A stretch of DNA of 64,000 nt from Brevibacterium ihuae (GTDB lineage Bacteria > Actinomycetota > Actinomycetes > Actinomycetales > Brevibacteriaceae): contig NZ_FXWZ01000003.1 in NCBI RefSeq assembly GCF_900184225.1, positions 1,119,684-1,183,683 of the forward strand, given 5' to 3'. Made by a program: the position numbers and the translations under genes. The notes beneath the pieces were generated by a model. It ran no database searches. It was not told the DNA's origin and was given only the letters and a program-made list of their open reading frames with translations. Of this stretch, positions 19,968-28,301 are shown in pieces (position 1 is the first letter of the stretch; the number at the start of each line of letters is the position of its first letter).

Positions 19968-21608
19968 TCACGGCGCGCCGCGATTCAGGCGCCGCCGCAC
20001 CGTGTCGAGCACCGATCGGAGCTCGCGGACGCGGAGCACCCAGCACGCACCGAGGTAGACGACGAGCATGGCGGTGCCGATCCAGCCCACGGTGACGAGC
20101 GCGCCGAGCCGCGCCTCCCACGCGCCGGGACCCACCCAGGCGAGCAGACCCATCCCCGCTCCGCAGGCGAGCAGACCGGCCACCGCGAACTTGAGGTGGG
20201 CGAGCAGGATGGGCGTCGAGTCGAGGTGCGCGAGGCGCCGGCGGAGCAGGAGCGCGCTCGCGAGGCACGCGAACAGGTAGCCGAGGCTCATCGACAGTCC
20301 GATGCCTGCGACGACGAACTGCTGGGGCAGGAGGGCGCCCGAGGCGAGAACGCCGCCGGAGGTGAGGACGACCTGGGGGAGCTGGACCCAGAACGGGCTG
20401 CGGGCGTCCTCGTAGGCGTAGAACACCCGCTGCAGCAGGTAGTTCGCGCTGAACGGGACGAGGCCGATGACCATGGTGATGAGCACGAGGCCGATCGACC
20501 GGGCCTGCTCCTGGGTGCCGCCGCCGATGAGCATCGCCGCCGGGCCGGCGAGCGCGATGAAGGCGACGGTGGCGAACATGTTGACGAGCCCGACCACCCG
20601 GAGGCCGAGGGCCAGCGAGGACCGCACCGAGCGCACGTCGCCGTCGGCGGCGAAGGAGCTCATCGAGGTGAACAGCGCCGTCGCGAGCGAGACCGCGACG
20701 AGCGAATGGGGGAGCATGAACATGAGGTAGGAGACCGAGTACGCCGCGTTCGAGGCGGACACCTCGCCGCCGGCCGAGCTCGCCGAGGCCGCCACCCGGC
20801 TCGTGACGACGAAGCCGAGCTGGCCGACGAGGACGGCGGCGAAGGTCCAGCCGGCGACGGTGCCGGCGGTGCGGAGGCCGAAGCCGCGGAAGCCGAAGGT
20901 GGGCCGGAACGCGAAGCCCATGCGGCGGAGCGGGACGAGGAGCACGAGGGCCTGGAGGACGACGCCGAGGGTTGCGGAGCCCGCGAGGAGCGCGATCTTC
21001 GCGGTGTCCCAGGTGCCGACCGCGTGCTGCCCGGTCTCGCCCGGGCCGAACACGAAGATGAATGCGACGAGGCCGAGGATCGCGACGAGGTTGTTGACGA
21101 CCGGCGCCCACATGTACGGGCCGAAGGACGAGTGCGCGTTGAGCACCTGACCGAGCATCGTGTACAGGCCGTAGAAGAAGATCTGCGGCAGGCACCAGTA
21201 GGCGAATGCGACGGCGAGCGCGGTCTGCTCGGGACTCCACGTCGCCGACGAGTACAGCCTCACGAGGAGCGGCGCGCACAGCGTCGCGATGACGGTGACG
21301 CCGAGGAGGAGGACGACCGTGAGCGTGAGCAGCCGGTTGGTGAAGTCCCGGCCTCCGTCGGTGCGCCGGGTGGCGCGCACGATCTGCGGCACGAGGACGG
21401 CGTTGAGGACACCGCCGGCGAGCAGCATGTAGAGGTTGTTCGGCACCTTGTTCGCGACGTCGAAGGCGTCGGCGGCACCGCCGACGGTCACGCCGATCGC
21501 GGTCGCCAGGAGCATCGTCTTGACGAACCCGAGGATCCGGGAGACCAGGGTGCCGGCGGTCATCACTGCCGAGGATCTCGCCAGGGACGAAAGCCGGGTG
21601 GCCGCCAC
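19968..21608 (-). CDS. murJ: Lipid II flippase MurJ (MviN)
   Basis: Moves lipid II across the membrane for peptidoglycan synthesis. The 546 residues contain about 14 membrane segments of the MOP superfamily. Family landmarks include SRILGFVKTMLLA near residue 24, DAFDVANKVPNNLYMLLAGG and APVVNNLVAILG. GTG at 21608 with AGGAG five bases upstream is used. The mycobacterial homologue has an extra pseudokinase/extracellular C-terminus; here those parts form the adjacent downstream gene 43 bases away. This is a likely operon with DUF6049 upstream. Confidence 0.95.
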   Translation of the reverse strand: MAATRLSSLARSSAVMTAGTLVSRILGFVKTMLLATAIGVTVGGAADAFDVANKVPNNLYMLLAGGVLNAVLVPQIVRATRRTDGGRDFTNRLLTLTVVLLLGVTVIATLCAPLLVRLYSSATWSPEQTALAVAFAYWCLPQIFFYGLYTMLGQVLNAHSSFGPYMWAPVVNNLVAILGLVAFIFVFGPGETGQHAVGTWDTAKIALLAGSATLGVVLQALVLLVPLRRMGFAFRPTFGFRGFGLRTAGTVAGWTFAAVLVGQLGFVVTSRVAASASSAGGEVSASNAAYSVSYLMFMLPHSLVAVSLATALFTSMSSFAADGDVRSVRSSLALGLRVVGLVNMFATVAFIALAGPAAMLIGGGTQEQARSIGLVLITMVIGLVPFSANYLLQRVFYAYEDARSPFWVQLPQVVLTSGGVLASGALLPQQFVVAGIGLSMSLGYLFACLASALLLRRRLAHLDSTPILLAHLKFAVAGLLACGAGMGLLAWVGPGAWEARLGALVTVGWIGTAMLVVYLGACWVLRVRELRSVLDTVRRRLNRGAP

Positions 21609-21679
21609 CGGTGCTCCTCTCGCGGTCGATCGTGGTGCGGGCGCGCCGGTCCCGGAGGACTGCGGCGACGCGGCCCCGG

Positions 21680-24013
21680 CTACCTGCTGTCGTTCTGCCG
21701 CGCCCGGGCCACTGCGGCCTCGAGCTGGCTCTTGGGAATCTTACGCCGACCGCGGGACACCGACTTCACGAGGCCGACGACGAACACGATGAGCAGTCCG
21801 GCGGCGATGACCGCAATCCCGATGTTCTCCCAGTCCGCCCGGACCCGGACGAGCAGCTCGCCGGTCGAGGGGACGACGTATCCGTTCTCCGCGACGATCT
21901 CGACGCGCGCCTCGACGTCGGCGTTGGCGATCCCCTCGACGGGGACGTCGACCCGGGTGCTCTCGCGCGGCTGGAGCTCGATCGTCTCGCTCGCCTGCGT
22001 GCGCAGCTGCGGGGTGGGGGCCGTGACCCGGACCGTCACGGTGGCCGGCCGGTCGGAGGCGTTCTCCACCCGCACCGGGATCGTCGTGCGCTCGCCGGTG
22101 ACGAGGAGCACGGGCGATCCCTCCTCCGGACGGATGCTCGAGGTGAGCGCATCGATCTCGGTGCCGAGCGCCTCGGTGCACGCGGCGTGGTTGGGGGCGT
22201 CCGCCCAGGCGGCCTGCGCGCAGCCGAGCACCGTGCGCTCGAGGTCGCGACGGGCGAGCCCGGGCTCGGTGAACACGGCCGCGTACTCGTCCGCGGCGCC
22301 GTGCGCCTGCCCCATCCTGGAGACCGATTCGGCCGACAGACCCGCTCGGCGGGTCGTGTCCGCGACCGGGGCGCGGGACACCGGCTGGCTCTCGAACAGG
22401 TCGTCGAGCGGCCGGAGGGAGAGCCAGGGCGCTGAGCGGGTCGCCTGGGCGATGCTCACCCACGAGGGGTCGGCGGCGGTGCGCGGCAGCGTGACGAAGA
22501 GGTGCCGGGAGTCGTAGGGGCGCTCGCTGGTGATCGCCGAGCTCTCCGCGACGAACTCGCTCACCGCCGTGGCGGGCGCGGCGGAGGTGCCTGCGGCGGC
22601 GACGGCGTCGAACAGACCGGTGTCGAGGACGAGCGAGTCGACGATCCTCCCGGCATCGGTTCCCGCATCGGTGTCGTCGCCCGCGGCCGGCGCCACGGTC
22701 ACGGTGGCGTGCGCATCGGAGGTGTAGCCGGTGAGGGCCGGCTGCTGGAGATCGGAGAGCACGACGGCCTCGGTGTCGGCGTCGACGAGCTGCGGGAGGT
22801 TCTCCGGCGTCACGGTGCCCGACACCGGCCAAACGAGGTCGGTCCGGGCGTGGGGGAACATCTCCGTGACGATCGCGGCATCGCCGCGCGCGCTCTCGGC
22901 GAGCCCGCCGAGGCCGCCCGCGGTGAGCGAGGCGAGGTCGGCGTCGGCCCACGGCAGGGCGACGAGGGTGCGGGAGCCGGCGAGGTCCGCGAAGCGGGTG
23001 AACCACTCGCGCAGCTGCGGCGTCGGGTCGGTGCCGTCGGCCGGTTCGCTCGCGAGCTCCGCAGGTTCGGCCGACGCGGTGGTGGTCGCAGCGGGGTCCG
23101 GCACCGGTGCGGTGGTCTGGGGCACCTCGACCTCGGAGGAGCGGAGAGCGGAGTCGATCGAGCTGAGCAGGCGCGGGTCGACGGCGAGCGCGATCGCGGG
23201 ATCGACCTCGGCGGCCTCGAGCAGCGAGGTGAGCGCGCCGCCGGGGCCGGCGGCCTCCTCGAGATCCTGCTGGGCGATGAGACCGGTCGAGGAGAAGCCG
23301 GGCAGGGTGACCGGCATGAGCAGGGTGATCGAGGTGGCGTCGGGATCCGGGTCCGGGTACCAGGTGGTGAAGCCGGCGGCGGTGTGCGCGACCGGTCCGG
23401 AGTCGCTCTGCCCGGTGAGCGCGACGGAGAGGCCGCGGGCGCCCCAGGCGCTGATGGGCGAGCTCGTGCTGAGCTCGAGGTCGTCGGCGGGCACCTCGAA
23501 GGCGAACCGGACGGAGCCCCCGGGATCGAGCGCAGCGGGCAGGTCGGGGACCGCGGGGGCTGACCCGCCGTCCCCCTCGTCCGCGGCGGGACCGTCGTTC
23601 GCAGGAGGGGCGTCGGTCGACGATGCGAGCTCCCGGTAGCGGCCCCGGCCGTCGGCCCAGCGGTTGATGAGCAGGCGCGAGTCGAGGCGCGCTGTCGACA
23701 TCCGCAGATCGAGGGCCGGGGTGCGCAGGGGCTCGGCACCGCGATTGGTCACCGTTCCCGCGACCCGGAGCGTGCCCTCGGCGTCGAGCCACGGGGTGAT
23801 CTCGTCGAGCACCACGGCCGCGGGCTCCTGCGGGGTCGGAGTCGGTGCCCCGGCGGACCCGGAATCGGCGACCGGCGGGGACGATTCCACCGGGGGTTCG
23901 GGCACGGGCCCGGCCGCCGCCGGGGCGAGGGCGAGCGGGAGCCCGGTGAGCAGGAGGACGAGAAGGGCGAGGACCAGCAGCGGCGCGGTGCGGCGCGGTG
24001 GAGCGAGGGTCAC
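21680..24013 (-). CDS. DUF6049 secreted, membrane-anchored protein
   Basis: 777 residues. The N-terminus is a signal peptide (residues 5-35, hydrophobic LLVLALLVLLLTGLPLALAP). A large, Asp/Ala-rich extracellular part follows. A C-terminal membrane span (IGIAVIAAGLLIVFVVGLV) precedes a short basic cytoplasmic tail. Near the C-terminus an Ig-like segment (VTVRVTAPTPQLRTQ...) is visible. The family is uncharacterised and is found next to murJ in many actinobacteria, including mycobacteria, which suggests a cell-envelope role. GTG at 24013 overlaps the Nudix stop (GTGA), so the genes are translationally coupled. Confidence 0.85.
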   Translation of the reverse strand: MTLAPPRRTAPLLVLALLVLLLTGLPLALAPAAAGPVPEPPVESSPPVADSGSAGAPTPTPQEPAAVVLDEITPWLDAEGTLRVAGTVTNRGAEPLRTPALDLRMSTARLDSRLLINRWADGRGRYRELASSTDAPPANDGPAADEGDGGSAPAVPDLPAALDPGGSVRFAFEVPADDLELSTSSPISAWGARGLSVALTGQSDSGPVAHTAAGFTTWYPDPDPDATSITLLMPVTLPGFSSTGLIAQQDLEEAAGPGGALTSLLEAAEVDPAIALAVDPRLLSSIDSALRSSEVEVPQTTAPVPDPAATTTASAEPAELASEPADGTDPTPQLREWFTRFADLAGSRTLVALPWADADLASLTAGGLGGLAESARGDAAIVTEMFPHARTDLVWPVSGTVTPENLPQLVDADTEAVVLSDLQQPALTGYTSDAHATVTVAPAAGDDTDAGTDAGRIVDSLVLDTGLFDAVAAAGTSAAPATAVSEFVAESSAITSERPYDSRHLFVTLPRTAADPSWVSIAQATRSAPWLSLRPLDDLFESQPVSRAPVADTTRRAGLSAESVSRMGQAHGAADEYAAVFTEPGLARRDLERTVLGCAQAAWADAPNHAACTEALGTEIDALTSSIRPEEGSPVLLVTGERTTIPVRVENASDRPATVTVRVTAPTPQLRTQASETIELQPRESTRVDVPVEGIANADVEARVEIVAENGYVVPSTGELLVRVRADWENIGIAVIAAGLLIVFVVGLVKSVSRGRRKIPKSQLEAAVARARQNDSR

Positions 24014-24498
24014 GGCAGGAACCGGGGAAGGATGGTGCGGGCCGCCGCGACAATGCGCCGTTCATTGGCGAACGACAGGCGGGAGCCGAGCTCCGCGAAA
24101 GGCACCCACGCGGCGTCGACGGCCTCGTGGTCGGGGTCGTTCTCCACCGTGATCCGGCCGCCGGTGGCGCGGAGCAGGAAGTGGTGGACGACCTTGTGCA
24201 CCCGGTAGCCCGCGACGGAGAACCAGTAGTCCACACTGCCGAGCGGGGCGACGACGCTGCCCTCGACGCCGGTCTCCTCGGCGACCTCGCGGCTGGCGGC
24301 CTGCGCGGCCGTCTCCTCGTTCTCGAGGTGGCCCTTGGGCAGGCACCATTCGAGGCGGCCGGCCCGGTTGATCCGCGCGATCACCGCGACGGGGAGCTCC
24401 GGCCGGGCGAAATCGACCACGATGCCGCCCGCGGAGGTCTCCTCCACGGTGTTCGAGCGGGCCGGGAACGGTCCCGGCTTGGGCAGCGGCCTGGCCAT
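24010..24498 (-). CDS. Nudix hydrolase (MutT4-like)
   Basis: 162 residues with a complete Nudix box at about 54-76: GHLENEETAAQAASREVAEETG (pattern Gx5Ex7REVxEExG). It hydrolyses a nucleoside diphosphate linked to another group; the substrate cannot be read from sequence. ATG at 24498. It heads the leftward nudix-DUF6049-murJ-pseudokinase group, and is divergent from pcnB with about 135 bases between them. The same order occurs in mycobacteria, where the homologue is named mutT4. Confidence 0.9.
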   Translation of the reverse strand: MARPLPKPGPFPARSNTVEETSAGGIVVDFARPELPVAVIARINRAGRLEWCLPKGHLENEETAAQAASREVAEETGVEGSVVAPLGSVDYWFSVAGYRVHKVVHHFLLRATGGRITVENDPDHEAVDAAWVPFAELGSRLSFANERRIVAAARTILPRFLP

Positions 24499-24634
24499 GT
24501 CATCACTGTATCGTCCGCACCTTGGGAGTTCCGTGGCCGTGGCGCCCGCCGGTGCCCGGCACGCGATCGAGCGCCGGTACGCTGGTGGGGTTCCCGGCCC
24601 GCCGGCCGGGTCACCCGAACCAAGGAGGTCCCCG

Positions 24635-26110
24635 GTGTTCCTGGCCCAGGCGCACGCCCGACTGGCCGGCGCTCTCGACGAGCTCGACCCGATCCTCGGG
24701 CCGCTCGGCGAGCGCTTCGCCGACGCCGGCTACGAGCTCGCCCTCGTCGGCGGCTCGCTGCGCGATGCGCTGCTCGGGCGCGGCATGCCCGATCTCGACT
24801 TCACCACCGACGCCCGGCCCGACGACATCCTCCGGCTCATCGTCGGCTGGGCCGACGCGCACTGGGACATCGGCAAGCGGTTCGGCACCATCGGGATGAT
24901 CCGGCAGGGTCGCCAGATCGAGATCACCACCTACCGCGCCGAGGCCTACGATCCGGAGTCCCGCAAGCCCACCGTGGCGTTCGGCGACTCCCTCGACGAG
25001 GACCTCCTGCGCCGCGACTTCACCATCGGTGCGATGGCGGTGCGGCTGCCCGGCCGGGTGTTCGTCGATCCGTTCGGCGGCCTCGCCGACCTCGAGGCGG
25101 GCCGGATCCGCACCCCCGGCAGTGCGACGATGAGCTTCACCGACGACCCGCTGCGGATGATGCGCGCCGCGCGCTTCACCGCCCAGCTCGGCTTCGCCGC
25201 CGCGGACGAGGTCGTCGAGGCGATGACCGGGATGGCCGAGCGGATCGACATCGTGTCCGCCGAGCGGGTGCGCGACGAGCTCGTCAAGCTCGTGTGCGGA
25301 GCCCGGCCGCGCGCGGGGATCGAGCTCCTCGTCGACACCGGGCTGGCCGACCGCATCCTGCCCGAGGTCGCGGGGCTGCGCCTCGAGCGCGACGAGCACC
25401 ATCGCCACAAGGACGTCTATCAGCACAGCCTCACCGTCCTCGACCAGGCGATCGGGCTCGAGGGCCGCTACGCCGCCGAGCAGGCAGAGGCCGGACTCCC
25501 CGCCGACGATCCGCGGCGCCTGCCGGTGCCCGACTTCGTCGTGCGGTTCGCGGCGCTCATGCACGACATCGGAAAGCCGGCGACCCGCCGCTTCGAACCC
25601 GGCGGCGCTGTGACGTTCTACCACCACGACGTCGTCGGCGCGAAGATGACGGCGAAGCGGATGAAGGCGCTCCACTTCGACAAGGACACGACGAAGAAGG
25701 TGGCCCGGCTCGTCGAGCTCCACCTCCGGTTCTACGGATACGGCGACGCCGGCTGGTCGGATTCCGCGGTCCGGCGCTACGTCACCGATGCCGGGGACCT
25801 GCTGCCCCGACTCCACATCCTCACCCGCTCCGACGTCACCACCCGCAACCGCCGGAAGGCCGATCGGCTGGCCCGCGCCTACGACGACCTCGAGGCGCGG
25901 ATCGCCGCGCTCGCCGAGCAGGAGAGGCTCGACGCGATCCGCCCCGACCTCGACGGCACGCAGATCATGGCGCTCCTCGACATCCCGCCCGGCCGCGAGG
26001 TGGGGCAGGCCTACTCCTTCCTCCTCGAGCAGCGGATGGAGCAGGGGCCGCTCGGCGAGGAGCGCGCCGCCGAGCTGCTCCGCGCATGGTGGGCCGCGCG
26101 TCACGAGTGA
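24635..26110 (+). CDS. pcnB: CCA tRNA nucleotidyltransferase / poly(A) polymerase-type (HD domain)
   Basis: Adds or repairs the CCA end of tRNA. GTG at 24635 is preceded by AAGGAGG with 6-base spacing, giving 491 residues; the upstream extension overlaps the divergent promoter. The nucleotidyltransferase motif is LVGGSLRDALLGR...DLDFTTDA at about residues 35-60. The RRDFTIGAMAV motif follows. An HD domain lies at about 250-330 (HRHKDVYQHSL...ALMHDIGKP). Whether it adds CCA only or also poly(A) is not decidable here, but a single such gene in actinobacteria normally acts as the CCA enzyme. Confidence 0.93.
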   Translation: MFLAQAHARLAGALDELDPILGPLGERFADAGYELALVGGSLRDALLGRGMPDLDFTTDARPDDILRLIVGWADAHWDIGKRFGTIGMIRQGRQIEITTYRAEAYDPESRKPTVAFGDSLDEDLLRRDFTIGAMAVRLPGRVFVDPFGGLADLEAGRIRTPGSATMSFTDDPLRMMRAARFTAQLGFAAADEVVEAMTGMAERIDIVSAERVRDELVKLVCGARPRAGIELLVDTGLADRILPEVAGLRLERDEHHRHKDVYQHSLTVLDQAIGLEGRYAAEQAEAGLPADDPRRLPVPDFVVRFAALMHDIGKPATRRFEPGGAVTFYHHDVVGAKMTAKRMKALHFDKDTTKKVARLVELHLRFYGYGDAGWSDSAVRRYVTDAGDLLPRLHILTRSDVTTRNRRKADRLARAYDDLEARIAALAEQERLDAIRPDLDGTQIMALLDIPPGREVGQAYSFLLEQRMEQGPLGEERAAELLRAWWAARHE

Positions 26111-26235
26111 TCGGTCGGCAGTCCGGATCCGATGCGCGGTCCCGCCCCGGCGCCGGAGTGGGACGCCCCCGAGCGCGTCACCGGTGCCTGGTACCTTGAG
26201 TGCCAGAGGTGACGGAATACATCAAAGGAGACCGT

Positions 26236-27948
26236 ATGAGCACCGCGACGGAGACGTTCCGGCAGGCCCGCAACAGCCTGCTCGAGATGCGCACCGATTA
26301 TGAGCGGGCCCGCGCCGAGTTCGAGTGGCCCCGGTTCGAGCACTTCAACTTCGGGCTCGACTGGTTCGATGAGATCGCCCGCGACAACGACGCCCCGGCG
26401 CTGTGGATCGTCGAACAGGACGGGACCGAGGGGATCTGGAGCTACCGCACGCTGTCGGAGCGCTCGAACCGGGTGGCGAACATGCTCCGCGCCGCCGGCG
26501 TCACCCGCGGCACCCACATGATGGTCATGCTCGGCAACCAGGTCGAGCTGTGGGAGACCATGCTCGCCGGCATCAAGCTCGGCGCCGTGCTCCTGCCGAC
26601 GACCACGCAGCTCCAGCCCGTCGACCTCACCGACCGCGCGGAGCGGGGAGAGGCCACGGTGGTCGTCGCCACCGCCGCGGACGCCGCGAAGTTCGACTCC
26701 GTCGACCTCCCGCTCACGCGGGTCGTGGTCGGTGCCGATCCCACCCGCGAGGGCGACATCGCCTATGCGAGCGCGGACGGGTTCCCCGCCGAGTTCGAGC
26801 CGGACGGCCCGACCCCGGCCGACGACCTCCTCCTCCTCTACTTCACCTCGGGCACGACCTCGAAGGCGAAGATGGTCGCCCACACCCACGTCTCCTACCC
26901 CGTGGGGCATCTGTCGACGATGTACTGGATGGGCATGGAGCCCGGTGACGTCCACCTCAACGTCGCCTCCCCCGGCTGGGCGAAGCACGCGTGGTCGAAC
27001 ATCTTCACCCCGTGGATCGCCGAGGCCTGCGTGTTCCTCTACAACTACTCGCGCTTCGACGCCCCGGCACTCATGGAGGTCATGGAGCGGGTGGGGGTGA
27101 CGAGCTTCTGCGCGCCGCCCACGGTGTGGCGGATGCTCATCCAGGCGGATCTCAGCCTGCTGCCGCCCCCGCCGCAGAAGGCGCTGGGCGCCGGCGAGCC
27201 GCTCAACCCCGAGGTCATCGACCGGGTCAAGGACTCCTGGGGGGTGCTCATCCGCGACGGCTTCGGCCAGACGGAGACCACCCTGCAGATCGGCAATCCC
27301 CCCGGACAGCCCATCAAGTACGGCTCGATGGGCAAGCCGCTGCCGGGCTACGACGTCGTGCTGCGCGATCCCGCGACCGGGGACATCGGGGATGAGGGCG
27401 AGATCTGCCTGCGCCTCGATCCGCGACCGGTCGGGCTGACCTCCGGCTACTGGCACGACGAGGAGCGGACTGCGGACGCGTTCGAGGGCGGGGTCTACCA
27501 CACCGGGGACGTCGCCTCCCGCGACGCGGACGGCTTCATCACCTACGTGGGGCGGGCGGACGACGTCTTCAAGGCGAGCGACTATCGGCTGTCGCCGTTC
27601 GAGCTCGAGAGCGTGCTCATCGAGCACGAGGCCGTGGCGGAGGCCGCGGTCGTGCCCTCGCCCGACCCGGTGCGCCTCGCGGTTCCCAAGGCCTATGTGG
27701 TGCTCGGGTACGGCTGGGAGCCCTCGCCGGAGCTCGCGCGCGACATCCTCGGGTTCTGCCGCGAGAACCTCGCCCCCTACAAGCGCATCCGGCGGATCGA
27801 GTTCACCGAGCTGCCGAAGACGATCTCCGGCAAGATCCGGCGGGTCGAGCTGCGGTCCCGTGAGCGCGAGCTGCATCCGGACTCCGGGGCGTCGACCGTC
27901 GAGCACACCGAGTACGCCGACACCGACTTCCCCGAGCTGCGCGGCTGA
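26236..27948 (+). CDS. AMP-dependent acyl-CoA synthetase (MACS-like)
   Basis: Activates a carboxylic acid through an acyl-AMP to an acyl-CoA. ATG at 26236 has AAAGGAG five bases upstream, giving 570 residues. The P-loop-like motif FTSGTTSKAKMVAHTH is near residue 210; family members usually have SGTTGxPK, so the Gly-x-Pro is replaced. Further motifs are DGFGQTETT, YHTGDVASRDADGF and the C-terminal lysine region PKTISGKIRR. It resembles medium-chain/benzoate-type synthetases. It stands alone between pcnB and the PBP gene, and its substrate is unknown. Confidence 0.88.
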   Translation: MSTATETFRQARNSLLEMRTDYERARAEFEWPRFEHFNFGLDWFDEIARDNDAPALWIVEQDGTEGIWSYRTLSERSNRVANMLRAAGVTRGTHMMVMLGNQVELWETMLAGIKLGAVLLPTTTQLQPVDLTDRAERGEATVVVATAADAAKFDSVDLPLTRVVVGADPTREGDIAYASADGFPAEFEPDGPTPADDLLLLYFTSGTTSKAKMVAHTHVSYPVGHLSTMYWMGMEPGDVHLNVASPGWAKHAWSNIFTPWIAEACVFLYNYSRFDAPALMEVMERVGVTSFCAPPTVWRMLIQADLSLLPPPPQKALGAGEPLNPEVIDRVKDSWGVLIRDGFGQTETTLQIGNPPGQPIKYGSMGKPLPGYDVVLRDPATGDIGDEGEICLRLDPRPVGLTSGYWHDEERTADAFEGGVYHTGDVASRDADGFITYVGRADDVFKASDYRLSPFELESVLIEHEAVAEAAVVPSPDPVRLAVPKAYVVLGYGWEPSPELARDILGFCRENLAPYKRIRRIEFTELPKTISGKIRRVELRSRERELHPDSGASTVEHTEYADTDFPELRG

Positions 27949-28267
27949 GCGCACCGCGGAGCACGGTCGCCCGCGGTCGGCGCGGGTCGGCACGGGCGGA
28001 CATCGGTCGGTGCCCTGCCCGGGAGTGCGCGGCCGAACCCGGCAGAACCCGCTGATCCGAGCAGGTCGCCCTGTGATCCGCCCCTCATTTCCCCGACTCG
28101 GTGCGGGCCCGGGCGGCGCTCCGGGCGCAGAGCGGGCGGTCTCCCGGGTGAGGGCGGTGACCAGGGATTTCACCGTGCGGCGCGCGTCCGGGTGCGCTCC
28201 GCGGGCGACCCGTCCTCCCACTGTGCGCCCATTGACTTCCAAAGAATGAATGCTTGAATTGCCCAGT

Positions 28268-28293
28268 TCAGTGACTCAGGTCAGTGATTCAGG
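28268..28293. repeat. 13-bp tandem direct repeat before the PBP gene
   Basis: TCAGTGACTCAGG (28268-28280) followed directly by TCAGTGATTCAGG (28281-28293), one mismatch, ending at the ribosome-binding site of the PBP gene. It lies at the end of the 353-base gap 27949-28301, which otherwise shows no feature. It may be a regulator site or simply the leader. Confidence 0.6.
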
Positions 28294-28301
28294 GGGATTC
28301 T

